A stretch of DNA of 26,560 nucleotides from Anaerolineaceae bacterium UBA6133. GTDB taxonomy: Bacteria; Chloroflexota; Anaerolineae; Anaerolineales; Anaerolineaceae. A model generated the notes under the pieces. It was given only the letters and a program-made list of their open reading frames with translations, was not told where the DNA came from and ran no database searches. Made by a program: the position numbers and the translations under genes. This document shows positions 8,368-16,516 of the stretch, in pieces. Location: positions 18,716 to 45,275 of the forward strand of contig DIVL01000019.1 of NCBI GenBank assembly GCA_002435825.1, written 5' to 3'. Numbering within the stretch: the first letter of the stretch is position 1; each line of letters opens with the position of its first letter.

Positions 8368-9399
8368 ATGTCTATTGAAGCATTGATCAAAGCCGAGGCA
8401 TTAAATCTCGGCTTTGTGCTTTGCGGCTTCAGCCGCGCGGATACCCCACCCCATTACGGAACTTACCTGGATTGGATCGCAGCCGGACATCATGCGGGAA
8501 TGGGCTACATGGCACGACCAAACGGCATCGAAGCTCGCTATGACCCCGCCAGGCTGCTGCCTGGATGCCGCACTGTCATCAGCCTCGCCACACCCTATCC
8601 TGCCCCGGCTGATGATCAAAAAATCCAACAGAACCAGGGGAGCATTGCCGCTTACGCCCTTCTGCCCGATTATCACCAGGTCCTGAAAGCTGCGGTGGAG
8701 CTCCTTGCGCAGAAAATTGCCCAACGCATTGACCAACCACTCAAGCACCTGGTCTGCGTCGACACTGCCCCAATCCTCGAAAAAGACTACGCGCAGCAAG
8801 CCGGCATGGGTTGGATTGCCCGAAATTCCTGCCTGACATCGCTAGACTACGGATCCTGGCTGTTCCTCTGTGAACTCCTGGTTGACCTGTCCCTCAAGCC
8901 GGATAAGCCCCTCACCAACTCCGATTGCGCCGATTGCCACCGCTGCCAAATGGCCTGCCCCACCAAAGCCATCCTTCCTAACCGCTCCATTGACGCCCGC
9001 CGATGCCTTTCTTACCTAAGCATTGAGCATCGCGGACCTATCCCGGTTGCCTTTCGCCCCCTGATTGGTCAGCGTATCTTCGGCTGCGACACCTGCCAGA
9101 CCATCTGCCCTTCCAACCACAAGCCCAAACACGCTGCCCCCTTCTTTGATCACGCTCAACTGCTCGATCCGCATCCTGACTTGCTCCAATCGTTTTTGCT
9201 TACCGAAGCTGAATTTAAATCCATTTACGCCAACACACCTGTCCTGCGGTCAAAATACCAGGGCTTCCGCCGCAACGTCGCAATCGTGCTCGGCAACGCC
9301 CGCCTCGAAGCAGCCAGACACGCTTTGCTGGACTGCGCTGCCAAAGAGCCAGATGCGGTTGTGGGTGAAGCAGCTGCATGGGCGCTGTCGCGGTACTGA
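8368..9399 (+). CDS. queG: Epoxyqueuosine reductase
   Basis: The protein has 343 residues from ATG 8368 (AGGC just upstream), 10 bases after the lipoprotein stop. It catalyses the last step of queuosine synthesis, reducing epoxyqueuosine to queuosine in tRNA with cobalamin and two [4Fe-4S] clusters. Seen here are the conserved VDTAPILEKDYAQQAG active-site stretch and the ferredoxin-like cysteines Cys187, 190, 193 and 197 (CADCHRCQMACP). A second set is Cys213, 240, 243 and 247 (CDTCQTICPSN). A short helical repeat-like C-terminus follows. It is somewhat shorter than the E. coli protein (about 379 residues) but all motifs are present. An odd terminator-like hairpin lies inside its first codons. 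Confidence 0.93.
   Translation: MSIEALIKAEALNLGFVLCGFSRADTPPHYGTYLDWIAAGHHAGMGYMARPNGIEARYDPARLLPGCRTVISLATPYPAPADDQKIQQNQGSIAAYALLPDYHQVLKAAVELLAQKIAQRIDQPLKHLVCVDTAPILEKDYAQQAGMGWIARNSCLTSLDYGSWLFLCELLVDLSLKPDKPLTNSDCADCHRCQMACPTKAILPNRSIDARRCLSYLSIEHRGPIPVAFRPLIGQRIFGCDTCQTICPSNHKPKHAAPFFDHAQLLDPHPDLLQSFLLTEAEFKSIYANTPVLRSKYQGFRRNVAIVLGNARLEAARHALLDCAAKEPDAVVGEAAAWALSRY
8389..8415 (+). promoter_or_regulatory. Terminator-like hairpin inside the start of queG
   Basis: Perfect 9-base inverted repeat AAAGCCGAG (8389-8397) / CTCGGCTTT (8407-8415) with a 9-base loop, followed by GTGCTTTG. It begins 22 bases inside queG and 32 bases after the upstream lipoprotein stop. It could partly terminate read-through or act as an attenuator; the T-run is interrupted, so strength is doubtful. 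Confidence 0.4.
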
Positions 9400-9428
9400 G
9401 ACACCAGTTCTGAATGTTGGTTTCAGGT

Positions 9429-9434
9429 TATAAT
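9429..9434 (+). promoter_or_regulatory. Putative -10 box of the restriction-modification module
   Basis: A perfect TATAAT lies only 11 bases before the methyltransferase ATG (9446) and no clear ribosome site lies between them. A start near 9441 would give an almost leaderless transcript. No good -35 is visible. Confidence 0.35.
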
Positions 9435-9445
9435 TACCATTAATC

Positions 9446-10357
9446 ATGATGAAGCAAGAACCTATTCCTTTTAATTCTCAAACAATTCGCTCGGATTTCG
9501 ATGTAAATGAGAGAATTTCAGTTTACTCTGGAGACGCAATTGATTTCCTCAAGTCGATACCTGATGAAGCCTTTCAATTGATAATTACGTCACCGCCTTA
9601 CAATATTGGTAAGGAATATGAAAAGAAAGTAGATCTAAAGGAATATATTAATCAACAAACAATAATAATAAACGAATGTGTTCGCACCTTACGTGCAACA
9701 GGAAGCATTTGTTGGCAAACAGGTAACTTTGTTGAAAATGGCTCCATTATTCCTTTAGATATAATGATATATCCAATATTTGAACAACTTGGTCTAAAAC
9801 TTCGAAATCGAATTATATGGCACTTTGAGCATGGGCTACACAGCACTAAACGACTCTCAGGTCGGTATGAAACCGTCCTGTGGTTTTCTAAAACTGACAA
9901 CTATGTATTTAATTTAGATCCAATTCGTATCCCACAAAAGTATCCTAATAAGAAACATTTTAAAGGCCCGAATATTGGCAAACTTAGCGGGAACCCATTA
10001 GGAAAAAACCCTGGAGATGTATGGAATATTCCAAATGTTAAGAATAATCACATCGAAAAATTAGATCACCCTTGTCAGTTTCCAGTCGAATTAATCGAAA
10101 GATTTGTCCTTTCGCTGACCAATGAAGGTGACTGGGTCTTTGATCCATACTTAGGCACTGGTACTACTATCGTAGCTGCTCTCAGGCATCAAAGAAAAGG
10201 AGCTGGCAGCGAAATAGTACAGAAGTATGTGGATATTTCATTAGATCGGGTTCAAAAAGAGCTTGCTGGCGTACTTAAGACTAGGCCAATGAATAAACCA
10301 ATTTATATTCCACCATCAGAAAACAATAAGGAGACTCTTTTGTATGAATCTTATTGA
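9446..10357 (+). CDS. Type II DNA methyltransferase, beta class (N4-cytosine or N6-adenine)
   Basis: The protein has 303 residues. Motif IV, TSPPYN (SPPY at 49-52), comes before the AdoMet-binding motif I-like FDPYLGTGTT (232-241). This order defines beta-class amino-methyltransferases; SPPY is most common among N4-cytosine enzymes. The middle (~110-215) would carry the target recognition domain. The gene is clearly richer in A/T than its neighbours, pointing to transfer. It shares 14 bases with the following endonuclease gene, its obvious partner. ATG codons at 9446 and 9449 are both possible, and neither has a Shine-Dalgarno site. The endonuclease family suggests a GATC-centred target such as AGATCT or RGATCY, but this is not visible in the sequence. 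Confidence 0.9.
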   Translation: MMKQEPIPFNSQTIRSDFDVNERISVYSGDAIDFLKSIPDEAFQLIITSPPYNIGKEYEKKVDLKEYINQQTIIINECVRTLRATGSICWQTGNFVENGSIIPLDIMIYPIFEQLGLKLRNRIIWHFEHGLHSTKRLSGRYETVLWFSKTDNYVFNLDPIRIPQKYPNKKHFKGPNIGKLSGNPLGKNPGDVWNIPNVKNNHIEKLDHPCQFPVELIERFVLSLTNEGDWVFDPYLGTGTTIVAALRHQRKGAGSEIVQKYVDISLDRVQKELAGVLKTRPMNKPIYIPPSENNKETLLYESY

Positions 10358-10955
10358 AACCTATTCTCACTTAAACGGGTTGGAGTACCTTCTAGTTCAT
10401 AAACCAGAACTCTGGAATGAAATCCTGGAAGTTATAGGGAGGGTAGAGGCAAATAGATTCCGAACAAAAATCTCAAAAGAAATCACAATGGTCGGTAAGG
10501 CTCTTTATAGTCCCAAAGACATTAATTTCGCCTTTAAAAAGTATTTAAGCGATTGTGGATGGGAGGAGAGCCGGGTAAGCTATTGGGTGACTAGAAGTGA
10601 AAAGCTTATCAGAAGAACAATGCAGATGTCGCCAGCAGAACAAAAGGCAGAAATCGAAGCCGAAGGTGAAGAAGCCATCAGGAGCTATAACCAAACAGAT
10701 TTTGTGAAAGACCGTGTAGCGATTGAAGTCCAATTTGGGAAATATTCCTTTGTCGCATATGATCTCTTCGTAAAGCATCTCGCTTTTTACATCGGTGACC
10801 ACATCGACGTTGGAATCGAAATTCTTCCCATGAAATCAATGCAAAAAGACATGAGTTCAGGGCCTTCATATTATGAAGGTGAGCTATATAATGTCATAAG
10901 ACAAGGCAGGGGAGTTCCTGCAGTTCCTCTAGTAATATTAGGAATTGCTCCTTAG
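10344..10955 (+). CDS. BglII/BstYI-family type II restriction endonuclease
   Basis: The protein has 203 residues; ATG 10344 lies inside the end of the methyltransferase gene, 9 bases after AGGAGA. It opens with the family-like MNLIETYSHLNG. It holds TDFVKDRVAIEVQFGKY, where Asp119, Glu128 and Gln130 match the Asp-x8-Glu-x-Gln active site recalled for BglII (Asp84, Glu93, Gln95). That Gln replaces the usual PD-ExK lysine and is a hallmark of this family. The C-terminal part (GELYNVIRQGRGVPAVPLV) also fits. It should cut unmodified DNA at a palindromic site with GATC at the centre. No controller (C) protein gene is present, so the overlap and order (methyltransferase first) may set the balance. 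Codon use is AT-rich like its partner. Confidence 0.85.
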   Translation: MNLIETYSHLNGLEYLLVHKPELWNEILEVIGRVEANRFRTKISKEITMVGKALYSPKDINFAFKKYLSDCGWEESRVSYWVTRSEKLIRRTMQMSPAEQKAEIEAEGEEAIRSYNQTDFVKDRVAIEVQFGKYSFVAYDLFVKHLAFYIGDHIDVGIEILPMKSMQKDMSSGPSYYEGELYNVIRQGRGVPAVPLVILGIAP

Positions 10956-11056
10956 CGGGGAAGTAGGGTTAAAAAATAGCTTGATACAACTAATGTCAAG
11001 ACATAACTGCTTGTAGTAATAAAGCATGTGCCTACACCGCATTAACTTACCCCTTT

Positions 11057-11066
11057 GTGGCATAAT
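11057..11066 (+). promoter_or_regulatory. Putative extended -10 promoter for the GH38 gene
   Basis: TGG directly before CATAAT (11061-11066) fits an extended -10 element. It lies about 30 bases upstream of the ATG at 11097. No -35 is clear. The 141-base gap after the endonuclease gene holds no other feature I can support. Confidence 0.3.
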
Positions 11067-11096
11067 TAAACAAAATCTGAGCTTTGAGGAGAGCTT

Positions 11097-13985
11097 ATGC
11101 AAACCCTGCATATAGTATCGCATACACATTGGGATCGTGAATGGTATAAGACCTTCCAACAGTTCCGCCTGCAGCTCGTCCATCTTGTGGATAATCTCCT
11201 GATCGTGCTGGATAACGACCCGGATTATCTGCATTTCATGATGGATGGGCAGACTATCGTGCTTGAAGACTACTTGCAGGTTCGCATGGCAAATCTGCCG
11301 CGCTTGCAGCGGTATATCCAGGAAAAGCGAATCCTGATAGGTCCCTGGTACATCTTGCCGGATGAATTCCTGGTTTCACCGGAAGCAATCGTACGGAACC
11401 TGTTGATTGGGAAGGATATCTGCCAGCTTTTTGGTCAGCGCATGATGGTTGGCTACATCCCCGACCCCTTCGGGCATCTTTCGCAGCTGCCGCAAATCCT
11501 GAACGGATTTCACATGGATACAGCCTGCCTCTGGCGCGGCGTGCCGGATGGCTCCCCCACACTGCTCACCTGGGAATCTCCGGATGACACCAGCGTGCTT
11601 CTGGCTCACCTTTATGACAGCTACGGCAACCTCGCCGAATGGCCTGCCTCTGAGCCGGACCAGTCGCTTGATCTCCTCAATGCCAAAGCAGACAAACTTC
11701 AACCCTATAACCCCAGCTCGCATTACTTGCTGATGCGCGGCAGCGATCATCTTGAACCCCGCCCCGAACTACCTGAGCACTTGCGCTACTTCAATCAACA
11801 CAACCAGTCCGAGCGCCATGCGTTCCACTCCACCCTTCCAGCATACCTGGCTGCCGTCTCGAACGAGATTTCCGAAAAGAATATAAGCCTCCAGACCTTG
11901 CGAGGTGAGCTGCGCGATCCTCACAAAGCCCACATCCTGCCGGCGGTCCTTTCAGCCCGCATGTGGATCAAGCAGCGCAATCATTACTCGCAGAATCTGC
12001 TCGAACGCTGGGTGGAGCCCTTTACGACCTGGGCTGAATTGCAGACTCGCGGCGAAGACGCCTTCACCCCACCTGTTGTGCTTCAAAAATCCAGCCGCAT
12101 CGCAGATCCCGGTTCGCTCGTAGACCAAGCCTGGAAGCTGCTCATCAGCAACCATCCGCACGACTCGATCTGCGGTTGCTCTGTTGATGCCACCCATAAA
12201 GACATGGTCAGCCGCTTCGACCAGGTCGATCAGATCGGCGAGGAACTTACCAATCAGTCACTGAACGCACTCAGTTTCGAGATCAACACTTCCAGGGAGG
12301 GTGCACACGGCGAGTATGCCGCTCTGACAGTCTTTAACGCCTCCCCTTACCTCTGCAGTTCGATTGTAAATACTGCGATAGACTTGCCTCATGACGTCAA
12401 ATCCCTGCGTGTTATTAATTCAGAAGGCAACCGGGTCGCGGTGGATTGCTTTTATGGCGAGCGCGAATTTGAAGAGTCAAATACTTATCCTGTCAGGGAA
12501 CTTTTGGGGCTTCTCCAAGGAGTATCTACGTCCGGGCATAATGGTAAAAGCCTGATTTATGCTGCCGTGACGGATGAAAACGGACTGCCTTGCGTGGAAG
12601 TTGAGTTTTCATCGCTGCTCAAACCCGATCTCGTGAATCTTTCGGCTGCTTTCAACCAGGTGAACGCCCTCATCTCAAATTCTGACCCGGATGCCCTTGT
12701 CAGGGTCAAGGTCTTCAATGTGCCTACGGCATCTCTGGATATTTTCGCCGAAGATCTTCCTGCTATGGGTTACCGTACCTACTGGATCTGCAAATCTGAC
12801 GAACCTGAAGAGATCTCTGAAGAACCGGATGAGGATCTGGAGGACTTCATCTCCAACCAATTCCTGAAAATCCATGTCGCCAGTGCCGATGGCAGCCTAA
12901 GCCTGGAAGACCTTCGCACTGGGCAGGTTTTTGAGGGGTTGTGCCAGATCGTGGACGTGGGAGACCGCGGCGACGAGTACAACTTTACACCCCCTGAAAA
13001 TGACACGGAGATCAGACCTGCCGTGGTCTCTACAACCACTTACAAAACCAGCCTCTACGAGACCCTCATCCTGAGCCTGACGCTGGATCTGCCTGTCTCG
13101 CTGACGGAAGCCCGCGATAGCCGCGAGGAAAGCATAATCACACACAACCTCGATGTTCTGGTCACGCTGATCAAGGATGTGCCCCAGGCTGAAGTACAAA
13201 TCTACTTCGAAAACCAAGCCCTCGACCACCGCCTTGGGCTAAGGTTCCAAACCGGTCTGAAAGTGGACTCTGCCCGGTATGATGGTCATTTTGACATCCT
13301 CACACGCCCCATCGACCTCCCCAAGACCGACAGCACCTGGCGTGAGCTGCCCCGACCCGAAGTGCCCCAGCGCAGTTTCGTGGACGTCAGCAATGAGCAG
13401 GGTGGTTTGATGATCGCCAATCGCGGGTTACCCGAAGTCGCGGTGGTGCGGGACGAAAACGGCGATGCCCTTATCGACCTCACCCTGTTACGCTCCGTTG
13501 GCTGGCTCAGCCGGGACGACCTCTGGAACCGGGTCGGTCACGCCGGTCCACCCCTGATGACGCCGGATGCCCAGGAGTTGCGACCTTACACCTTCGATTT
13601 ATGCGTCATTCCGCACGGTCCGGACTTTTTTGAGGCTGTCAAATTGGCGCAATCCTTCCAGACCGATCTGGACGTCAGAACATCCGACCTGCACACTGGC
13701 TGCCTGCCAGCTGAAAGCGCCATGGTGGAAGTGTCGCCTGCCGAATTCATGATCACTGCCATCAAGGAAGCCGAAGATGAAAGCGGCTGGGTCGTGCGCG
13801 GCGTTAACCTGGGTGATGAAACCATCCAGCTGCGATTGAAACCCAATATGCTCAACACCAGTGCCCACCTGGTGAGACTGGACGAAAGCCTCATTCACGA
13901 CCTGGTGCAGCAGCCTGACGGCGGCGTGGAGCTTGAGGTGCCTTCGAAGCGCGTGATCAGCGTCTTGTTCAGGATCACGGATTGA
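11097..13985 (+). CDS. Glycoside hydrolase family 38 alpha-mannosidase
   Basis: The protein has 962 residues from an ATG 5 bases after GAGGAGAG. The N-terminal catalytic barrel opens with SHTHWDREW, whose His11 and Asp13 are the expected zinc ligands. The nucleophile Asp123 lies in IPDPFGHLSQLP, and a later His in NHPHDSICGCS would complete the metal site. A three-helix bundle and large beta-sandwich domains make up the remaining ~550 residues. With no signal peptide it should act in the cytoplasm. It resembles the bacterial MngB-like mannosidases that degrade alpha-mannosides or mannosylglycerate, though the substrate is not determined. The dus gene follows after 10 bases, with its ribosome site touching this stop codon. 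Confidence 0.92.
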   Translation: MQTLHIVSHTHWDREWYKTFQQFRLQLVHLVDNLLIVLDNDPDYLHFMMDGQTIVLEDYLQVRMANLPRLQRYIQEKRILIGPWYILPDEFLVSPEAIVRNLLIGKDICQLFGQRMMVGYIPDPFGHLSQLPQILNGFHMDTACLWRGVPDGSPTLLTWESPDDTSVLLAHLYDSYGNLAEWPASEPDQSLDLLNAKADKLQPYNPSSHYLLMRGSDHLEPRPELPEHLRYFNQHNQSERHAFHSTLPAYLAAVSNEISEKNISLQTLRGELRDPHKAHILPAVLSARMWIKQRNHYSQNLLERWVEPFTTWAELQTRGEDAFTPPVVLQKSSRIADPGSLVDQAWKLLISNHPHDSICGCSVDATHKDMVSRFDQVDQIGEELTNQSLNALSFEINTSREGAHGEYAALTVFNASPYLCSSIVNTAIDLPHDVKSLRVINSEGNRVAVDCFYGEREFEESNTYPVRELLGLLQGVSTSGHNGKSLIYAAVTDENGLPCVEVEFSSLLKPDLVNLSAAFNQVNALISNSDPDALVRVKVFNVPTASLDIFAEDLPAMGYRTYWICKSDEPEEISEEPDEDLEDFISNQFLKIHVASADGSLSLEDLRTGQVFEGLCQIVDVGDRGDEYNFTPPENDTEIRPAVVSTTTYKTSLYETLILSLTLDLPVSLTEARDSREESIITHNLDVLVTLIKDVPQAEVQIYFENQALDHRLGLRFQTGLKVDSARYDGHFDILTRPIDLPKTDSTWRELPRPEVPQRSFVDVSNEQGGLMIANRGLPEVAVVRDENGDALIDLTLLRSVGWLSRDDLWNRVGHAGPPLMTPDAQELRPYTFDLCVIPHGPDFFEAVKLAQSFQTDLDVRTSDLHTGCLPAESAMVEVSPAEFMITAIKEAEDESGWVVRGVNLGDETIQLRLKPNMLNTSAHLVRLDESLIHDLVQQPDGGVELEVPSKRVISVLFRITD

Positions 13986-13995
13986 GGACCCGATT

Positions 13996-14967
13996 TTGAC
14001 ACCAGCCGACTTCTTCATTGCCGATATTCCCATTCACGGATGCCTGATCCTTGCGCCGATGGATGGCATTTCAGATGCAGCTTTTCGCCTTCTCACCCGC
14101 AGGCTTGGCTCTGCCTATTCGGTGTCCGAATTCATCAACACCCTCGACTATGCCAACCAGAAATATTACCAGAAGAAACGCCTCCTCGCGCGCGACGAAG
14201 AACGTCCTTTCGTGGCACAGTTGCTCGACAACGACGCTGCCCGCATGGCTGAGTGCGCCGCCCGCATTGAGGACGAATTCCATCCCGACATGATCGACAT
14301 CAACATGGGCTGCGCCGCCAAAAGCGTGGCAGGTCGGGGAGCAGGCGTGGGAATGATGCGCAACTCGCAGTTGGTCAGGGATGCTGTCGCGATGGTCTGC
14401 CGTGCGGTCAAGATTCCTGTCACCGTCAAAATGCGGCTGGGCTGGGACAGCACCACCCAAAATTTCCTGGAGATAGCCAACCTGGCAGCAGAAAATGGCG
14501 CCAAAGCCCTCGCGCTGCACGGACGCACCGGCAGGATCTCTTACCAAAAACCAGCGCAATGGCAGCCTATCGCTGAGTTAAAGCGCGCTTTCCCGCAGTT
14601 GCCTGTCATCGGCAACGGCGACGTTGCCACTCCCGCAGACGCGCGCCGCATGCTGGAGGAAACCGGTTGCGACGCAGTCATGATCGGACGGGCAGCCAAA
14701 GCAAACCCCTGGATCTTTTCCTGGCGCAGTCGGGATGAGGTCAGTATCCAGGAAGTGGCGGATACCACTCTCTGGCAGTTAAAGGATATGCTCGCGACCA
14801 ACGCGGAAAACGCCATCATGCCTTTTCGCAAATACATCAAAGCCTATCTGGAGCCCTATCAGCTTCCGCGCGAAAGCATGCGGACCCTGCTCACCTGCAG
14901 CGATGCCAGCCAACTCACAGCGATGGTAATCGAAACCTTTGCCAACCTGGGAGCAAGTATTGAGTAA
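13996..14967 (+). CDS. dus: tRNA-dihydrouridine synthase
   Basis: The protein has 323 residues starting at TTG 13996, chosen because GAGGA overlaps the preceding stop 7 bases upstream and the FMN-barrel begins at once. It reduces uridine in tRNA to dihydrouridine using FMN and NADPH. Visible motifs are LAPMDGISDAAFR (FMN site), INMGCAAKSV with the catalytic Cys106, VTVKMRLGWD, ALHGRTGR, GNGDV and DAVMIGRAAKANPW. The C-terminal helical tRNA-binding part follows (~245-323). Length matches the bacterial family; the subfamily (DusA, B or C) cannot be settled by eye. It is close behind the GH38 gene and probably co-transcribed, though the two roles are unrelated. Confidence 0.92.
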   Translation: MTPADFFIADIPIHGCLILAPMDGISDAAFRLLTRRLGSAYSVSEFINTLDYANQKYYQKKRLLARDEERPFVAQLLDNDAARMAECAARIEDEFHPDMIDINMGCAAKSVAGRGAGVGMMRNSQLVRDAVAMVCRAVKIPVTVKMRLGWDSTTQNFLEIANLAAENGAKALALHGRTGRISYQKPAQWQPIAELKRAFPQLPVIGNGDVATPADARRMLEETGCDAVMIGRAAKANPWIFSWRSRDEVSIQEVADTTLWQLKDMLATNAENAIMPFRKYIKAYLEPYQLPRESMRTLLTCSDASQLTAMVIETFANLGASIE

Positions 14968-14969
14968 TT

Positions 14970-15013
14970 CCCTCCGGATGTTCTTAGATCCGGGGGTAAA
15001 ATAATTAATTATT
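14970..15013. repeat. Stem-loop and 14-base AT palindrome before the MFS gene
   Basis: CCCTCCGGAT (14970-14979) can pair with ATCCGGGGG (14988-14996), but no T-run follows, so terminator function is uncertain. Next to it is a perfect AT-only palindrome, AATAATTAATTATT (15000-15013), 8 bases before the AAGGAG ribosome site of the transporter gene. It could be part of a promoter or a regulator site. Confidence 0.4.
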
Positions 15014-15034
15014 AATCATACAAGGAGCCTGTCA

Positions 15035-16363
15035 ATGAACCTGAACCAATCTTTTGATGAAAAGAGTTACAAGCGCGTTATCCACGCCTGGACCATGTAC
15101 GATTGGGCGAACTCCGCCTTCGCCACCACAATTATGGGCGCAATTTTGCCCACCTACTTCGCCACCTATATCGCCAGCGGCAATTCCGTTCCGATTTGGG
15201 GTTATGCGGTCGCCATCGGCAGCCTCATCGCTGCTTTGCTCAGCCCGATCCTCGGCGGCATCGCAGATTTCAGAGCCTCCAAGAAACTCTTTCTTGGGAT
15301 CTTCGCAGCCCTCGGCATCATCAGCACCGCTTTGTTATTCTTTGTTTCCGGTCCGGAACAACAAACCCTTTGCATCGTGCTCTATATCCTTGGAACGATT
15401 GGATTTGCTGGCTCCCTGGTTTTCTACGACTCCCTGCTGCCGCATGTGGCAAAACCGGAAGATATGGACAAAGTTTCTTCCCGCGGATATGCTGTCGGGT
15501 ATATCGGCGGTGGAGTGCTGCTGCTCATCAATGTCCTCATGATTTTCTTAGGACCAAACTTGTTGACAAATATGACAAACGAAGCAGCCACGCAATTAAT
15601 GATGCGCCTCAGCCTGGCGAGTGTTGCGATCTGGTGGGCAGTGTTCTCCATTCCCCTTTTCCGAAGGGTTAAAGAGCCTGCCGCCATGGCAGAGAAACAA
15701 GAAATTGGGAAAAATGGCATCACTGTCAGCCTCCAGCGCCTTGGCAAGGCGTTTCGCGAGATCCGTGATTACCAGGACCTTTTCTGGTTCCTGCTGACTT
15801 TCCTGGTGTATTCCAACGGCATCGGTACCATCATCACCATGGCTGCAGCCTTTGCCACCGACCTGGGCTTCAGCACCATGACCGTGCTGGGTACCTTCCT
15901 GATGGTTCAGTTCGTAGCCGCGCCATTTGCCCTGCTTTTCGGCAGGCTCGGCACAAAGCTCGGCAACAAAAAAGCGATCACCATCAGCCTGCTCATCTAC
16001 ACCCTGGTCGCAATTGTGGGCTACTTTATGAGCAAGGATTGGCACATGTTCGTGCTCGGCTTTGGCGTGGCAACCGTACAGGGCGGCAGCCAGGCGCTGA
16101 GCCGATCCTTAATCGGCAAGCTGATGCCCAAGAGCAAAAGCGCGGAATTCTATGGTTTCTTTAGCGTATCAGAGAAATTCAATACCATCATCGGTCCGGC
16201 AATCATGGCGCTGGTCACCCAACTCACCGGTAATGTCCGCCTGGGCATCATCTCGCTGGTGATCTTCTTCGCGGTCGGCATCTGGATGCTCCAGAAGGTC
16301 GACCTCGAACGTGGCGCGCGCAAAGCAAAATCGGAAGATGACTTGATGGTTGCGGTTGAATAG
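15035..16363 (+). CDS. MFS transporter, UMF1/Atg22 type
   Basis: The protein has 442 residues; the ATG has AAGGAG 9 bases upstream. It opens with HAWTMYDWANSAFATTIMGAILPTYFA, the family hallmark shared with the fungal vacuolar effluxer Atg22 and bacterial UMF1 proteins. About twelve membrane helices are visible in two halves. A cytosolic loop lies near residues 210-240, and a short acidic, charged C-terminus ends the protein. Substrate is unknown; the eukaryotic relative exports amino acids from the vacuole. It stands alone, with its own terminator directly after it. Confidence 0.88.
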   Translation: MNLNQSFDEKSYKRVIHAWTMYDWANSAFATTIMGAILPTYFATYIASGNSVPIWGYAVAIGSLIAALLSPILGGIADFRASKKLFLGIFAALGIISTALLFFVSGPEQQTLCIVLYILGTIGFAGSLVFYDSLLPHVAKPEDMDKVSSRGYAVGYIGGGVLLLINVLMIFLGPNLLTNMTNEAATQLMMRLSLASVAIWWAVFSIPLFRRVKEPAAMAEKQEIGKNGITVSLQRLGKAFREIRDYQDLFWFLLTFLVYSNGIGTIITMAAAFATDLGFSTMTVLGTFLMVQFVAAPFALLFGRLGTKLGNKKAITISLLIYTLVAIVGYFMSKDWHMFVLGFGVATVQGGSQALSRSLIGKLMPKSKSAEFYGFFSVSEKFNTIIGPAIMALVTQLTGNVRLGIISLVIFFAVGIWMLQKVDLERGARKAKSEDDLMVAVE

Positions 16364-16385
16364 CCCTGATACTTTCCCTTTAACT

Positions 16386-16420
16386 CAAAAAGCCTCCCTC
16401 AATCACAGGGGAGGCTTTTG
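16386..16420 (+). terminator. Intrinsic terminator after the MFS gene
   Basis: AAAAGCCTCCC / GGGAGGCTTTT stem of 11 base pairs with a 9-base loop, ending in a short T-run. The complementary A-run may let it act on the other strand too. Confidence 0.88.
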
Positions 16421-16447
16421 TAATCACGCTGAAAAAGACATTCATTT

Positions 16448-16479
16448 CACTTTACATGCAAATCAAAGTGACTATAATT
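16448..16479 (+). promoter_or_regulatory. Strong promoter with overlapping operator-like inverted repeat
   Basis: -35 TTTACA (16452-16457), 16-base spacer, perfect -10 TATAAT (16474-16479); start expected near 16486. A perfect 7-base inverted repeat, TCACTTT (16448-16454) and AAAGTGA (16466-16472), overlaps the -35 box and spacer. This is where a repressor would block polymerase. Confidence 0.55.
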
Positions 16480-16516
16480 CTGTTGCTTATCATAATCACT
16501 CCGGGAGAATTGATAA

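Noticed and set aside
7641..8390. Minus-strand open frame of 249 codons, glycine-rich
   Set aside because: Product of the low-complexity Thr/Pro stalk of the lipoprotein read backwards; no domain or ribosome site.
9631..9636. Avoidance of AGATCT as a sign of BglII-like specificity
   Set aside because: AGATCT occurs at least six times in the window, including here inside the methyltransferase gene and at 3732-3737. A methylated host need not avoid its own site, so counts are not informative.
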